This document shows positions 6,131-6,626 of a stretch of DNA of 6,626 nucleotides, piece by piece (position 1 is the first letter of the stretch; each line of letters starts with the position of its first letter). The notes beneath the pieces are model-generated. The model did no database searches and was not told the origin of the DNA. It saw nothing but the letters and a program-made list of their open reading frames with translations. The DNA is from Gammaproteobacteria bacterium (GTDB lineage: Bacteria > Pseudomonadota > Gammaproteobacteria > SZUA-229): the NCBI GenBank assembly GCA_002401185.1, contig NVSH01000044.1, positions 5,245-11,870 on the forward strand, in the 5' to 3' direction. A program made the translations under genes and the position numbers.

Positions 6131-6626
6131 CTATGCGTTTTTATGATACTCCATAACTTTCATAACTTCGTTTTTAGAACCCATGATGACAGGAACACGT
6201 TGGTGCGGGTCGCCGTTAGGTTTTACTTCCAGGATACGTTCGTAACCTGTGTACGCAGCACCACCAGCCTGTTCAACAATCATCGCCATTGGGTTTCCTT
6301 CGTACAATAGACGTAATTTACCACCGGCTTCACGATTACGTTCATCAATAGGATAAAGAAACACACCGCCACGACATAAGATACGATGTATCTCACCAAC
6401 CATAGCAGCCACCCAACGCATATTGTAACGCTTACCCAGTGGTCCTTCTTCACCTTGAACACAATCAGCGATATAATCCTGCACAGGTTTTTCCCAGAAA
6501 CGCTGATTAGACGCATTGATTGCGTACTCTGCCGTATCTTCTGGAATAGCCATGTTTGGGTGAGTCAGAATAAATTCACCGATTGACGAACACAGAGTGA
6601 AACCATTAACACCATTACCTGTTGTC
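6131..6626 (-). CDS. fbp: Class I fructose-1,6-bisphosphatase, C-terminal half (5' truncated by window)
   Basis: The frame is open to the right edge, so the N-terminal half (including the usual AMP-site region) is outside the window. The 164 visible residues start [18 protein letters not shown] and run to the stop at 6131; class I enzymes are about 330-340 residues, so roughly half is present. Diagnostic blocks are [21 protein letters not shown], the active-site signature [14 protein letters not shown] (6322-6284), whose lysine contacts the sugar phosphate, then EQAGG and [10 protein letters not shown]. The enzyme removes the C1 phosphate of fructose-1,6-bisphosphate to give fructose-6-phosphate in the cytoplasm. 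It serves gluconeogenesis and, in autotrophs, the Calvin cycle. It lies upstream of the NarK-like gene on the same strand, but 287 bp of structured non-coding DNA separate them, so co-transcription is not assumed. Confidence 0.95.
   Translation of the reverse strand, partial: TTGNGVNGFTLCSSIGEFILTHPNMAIPEDTAEYAINASNQRFWEKPVQDYIADCVQGEEGPLGKRYNMRWVAAMVGEIHRILCRGGVFLYPIDERNREAGGKLRLLYEGNPMAMIVEQAGGAAYTGYERILEVKPNGDPHQRVPVIMGSKNEVMKVMEYHKNA

Overview
The window looks like a piece of a proteobacterial chromosome, most likely gammaproteobacterial. The reasons are a BatD-type protein of the Bat aerotolerance operon, a class I fructose-1,6-bisphosphatase, a NarK-type nitrate/nitrite carrier, a DUF1186/SEC-C protein and a short IS5-like non-autonomous element, all in moderately AT-rich DNA with gene-dense, short intergenic gaps. 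There is no prophage, CRISPR array, tRNA or rRNA. No species can be named from the sequence alone.

Layout from left to right: (1) The C-terminal end of a BatD-like membrane protein on the + strand (to 403) converges on a small exported protein of unknown function (439-855, -). (2) A 205-bp MITE-like element (904-1108) with long imperfect inverted ends and a CTAG target duplication sits between that gene and a second small exported, histidine-rich protein (1109-1507, -). The duplicated CTAG supplies that gene's stop codon. (3) A 213-bp divergent intergenic region holds a good sigma-70-like promoter for the 1109-1507 gene and leads rightward into a cytoplasmic helical protein of unknown function (1721-2173, +). 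(4) A probable three-gene operon on the - strand runs from 5843 down to 2233: a 736-residue NarK-family transporter with a C-terminal Cache/PDC-like sensor region plus a further unnamed domain, then a DUF1186/SEC-C protein 44 bp downstream, then a small exported four-cysteine protein whose ATG directly follows the SEC-C stop codon. (5) A 287-bp intergenic region rich in inverted repeats separates the operon from the C-terminal half of fbp (6131 to beyond the right edge, -).

The most unusual item is the transporter-sensor fusion. A complete 12-helix NarK-like carrier, including the two membrane arginines expected for nitrate/nitrite binding, continues into about 330 extra residues. These contain a Cache-like fold that, by topology, should lie in the cytoplasm rather than the periplasm where Cache domains normally work. 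This suggests a nitrate transceptor or a carrier gated by an internal ligand; this is an inference. Downstream of fbp, the carrier appears to have its own regulated promoter, with a TACAAT -10 and a 9-bp inverted repeat centred near -41.
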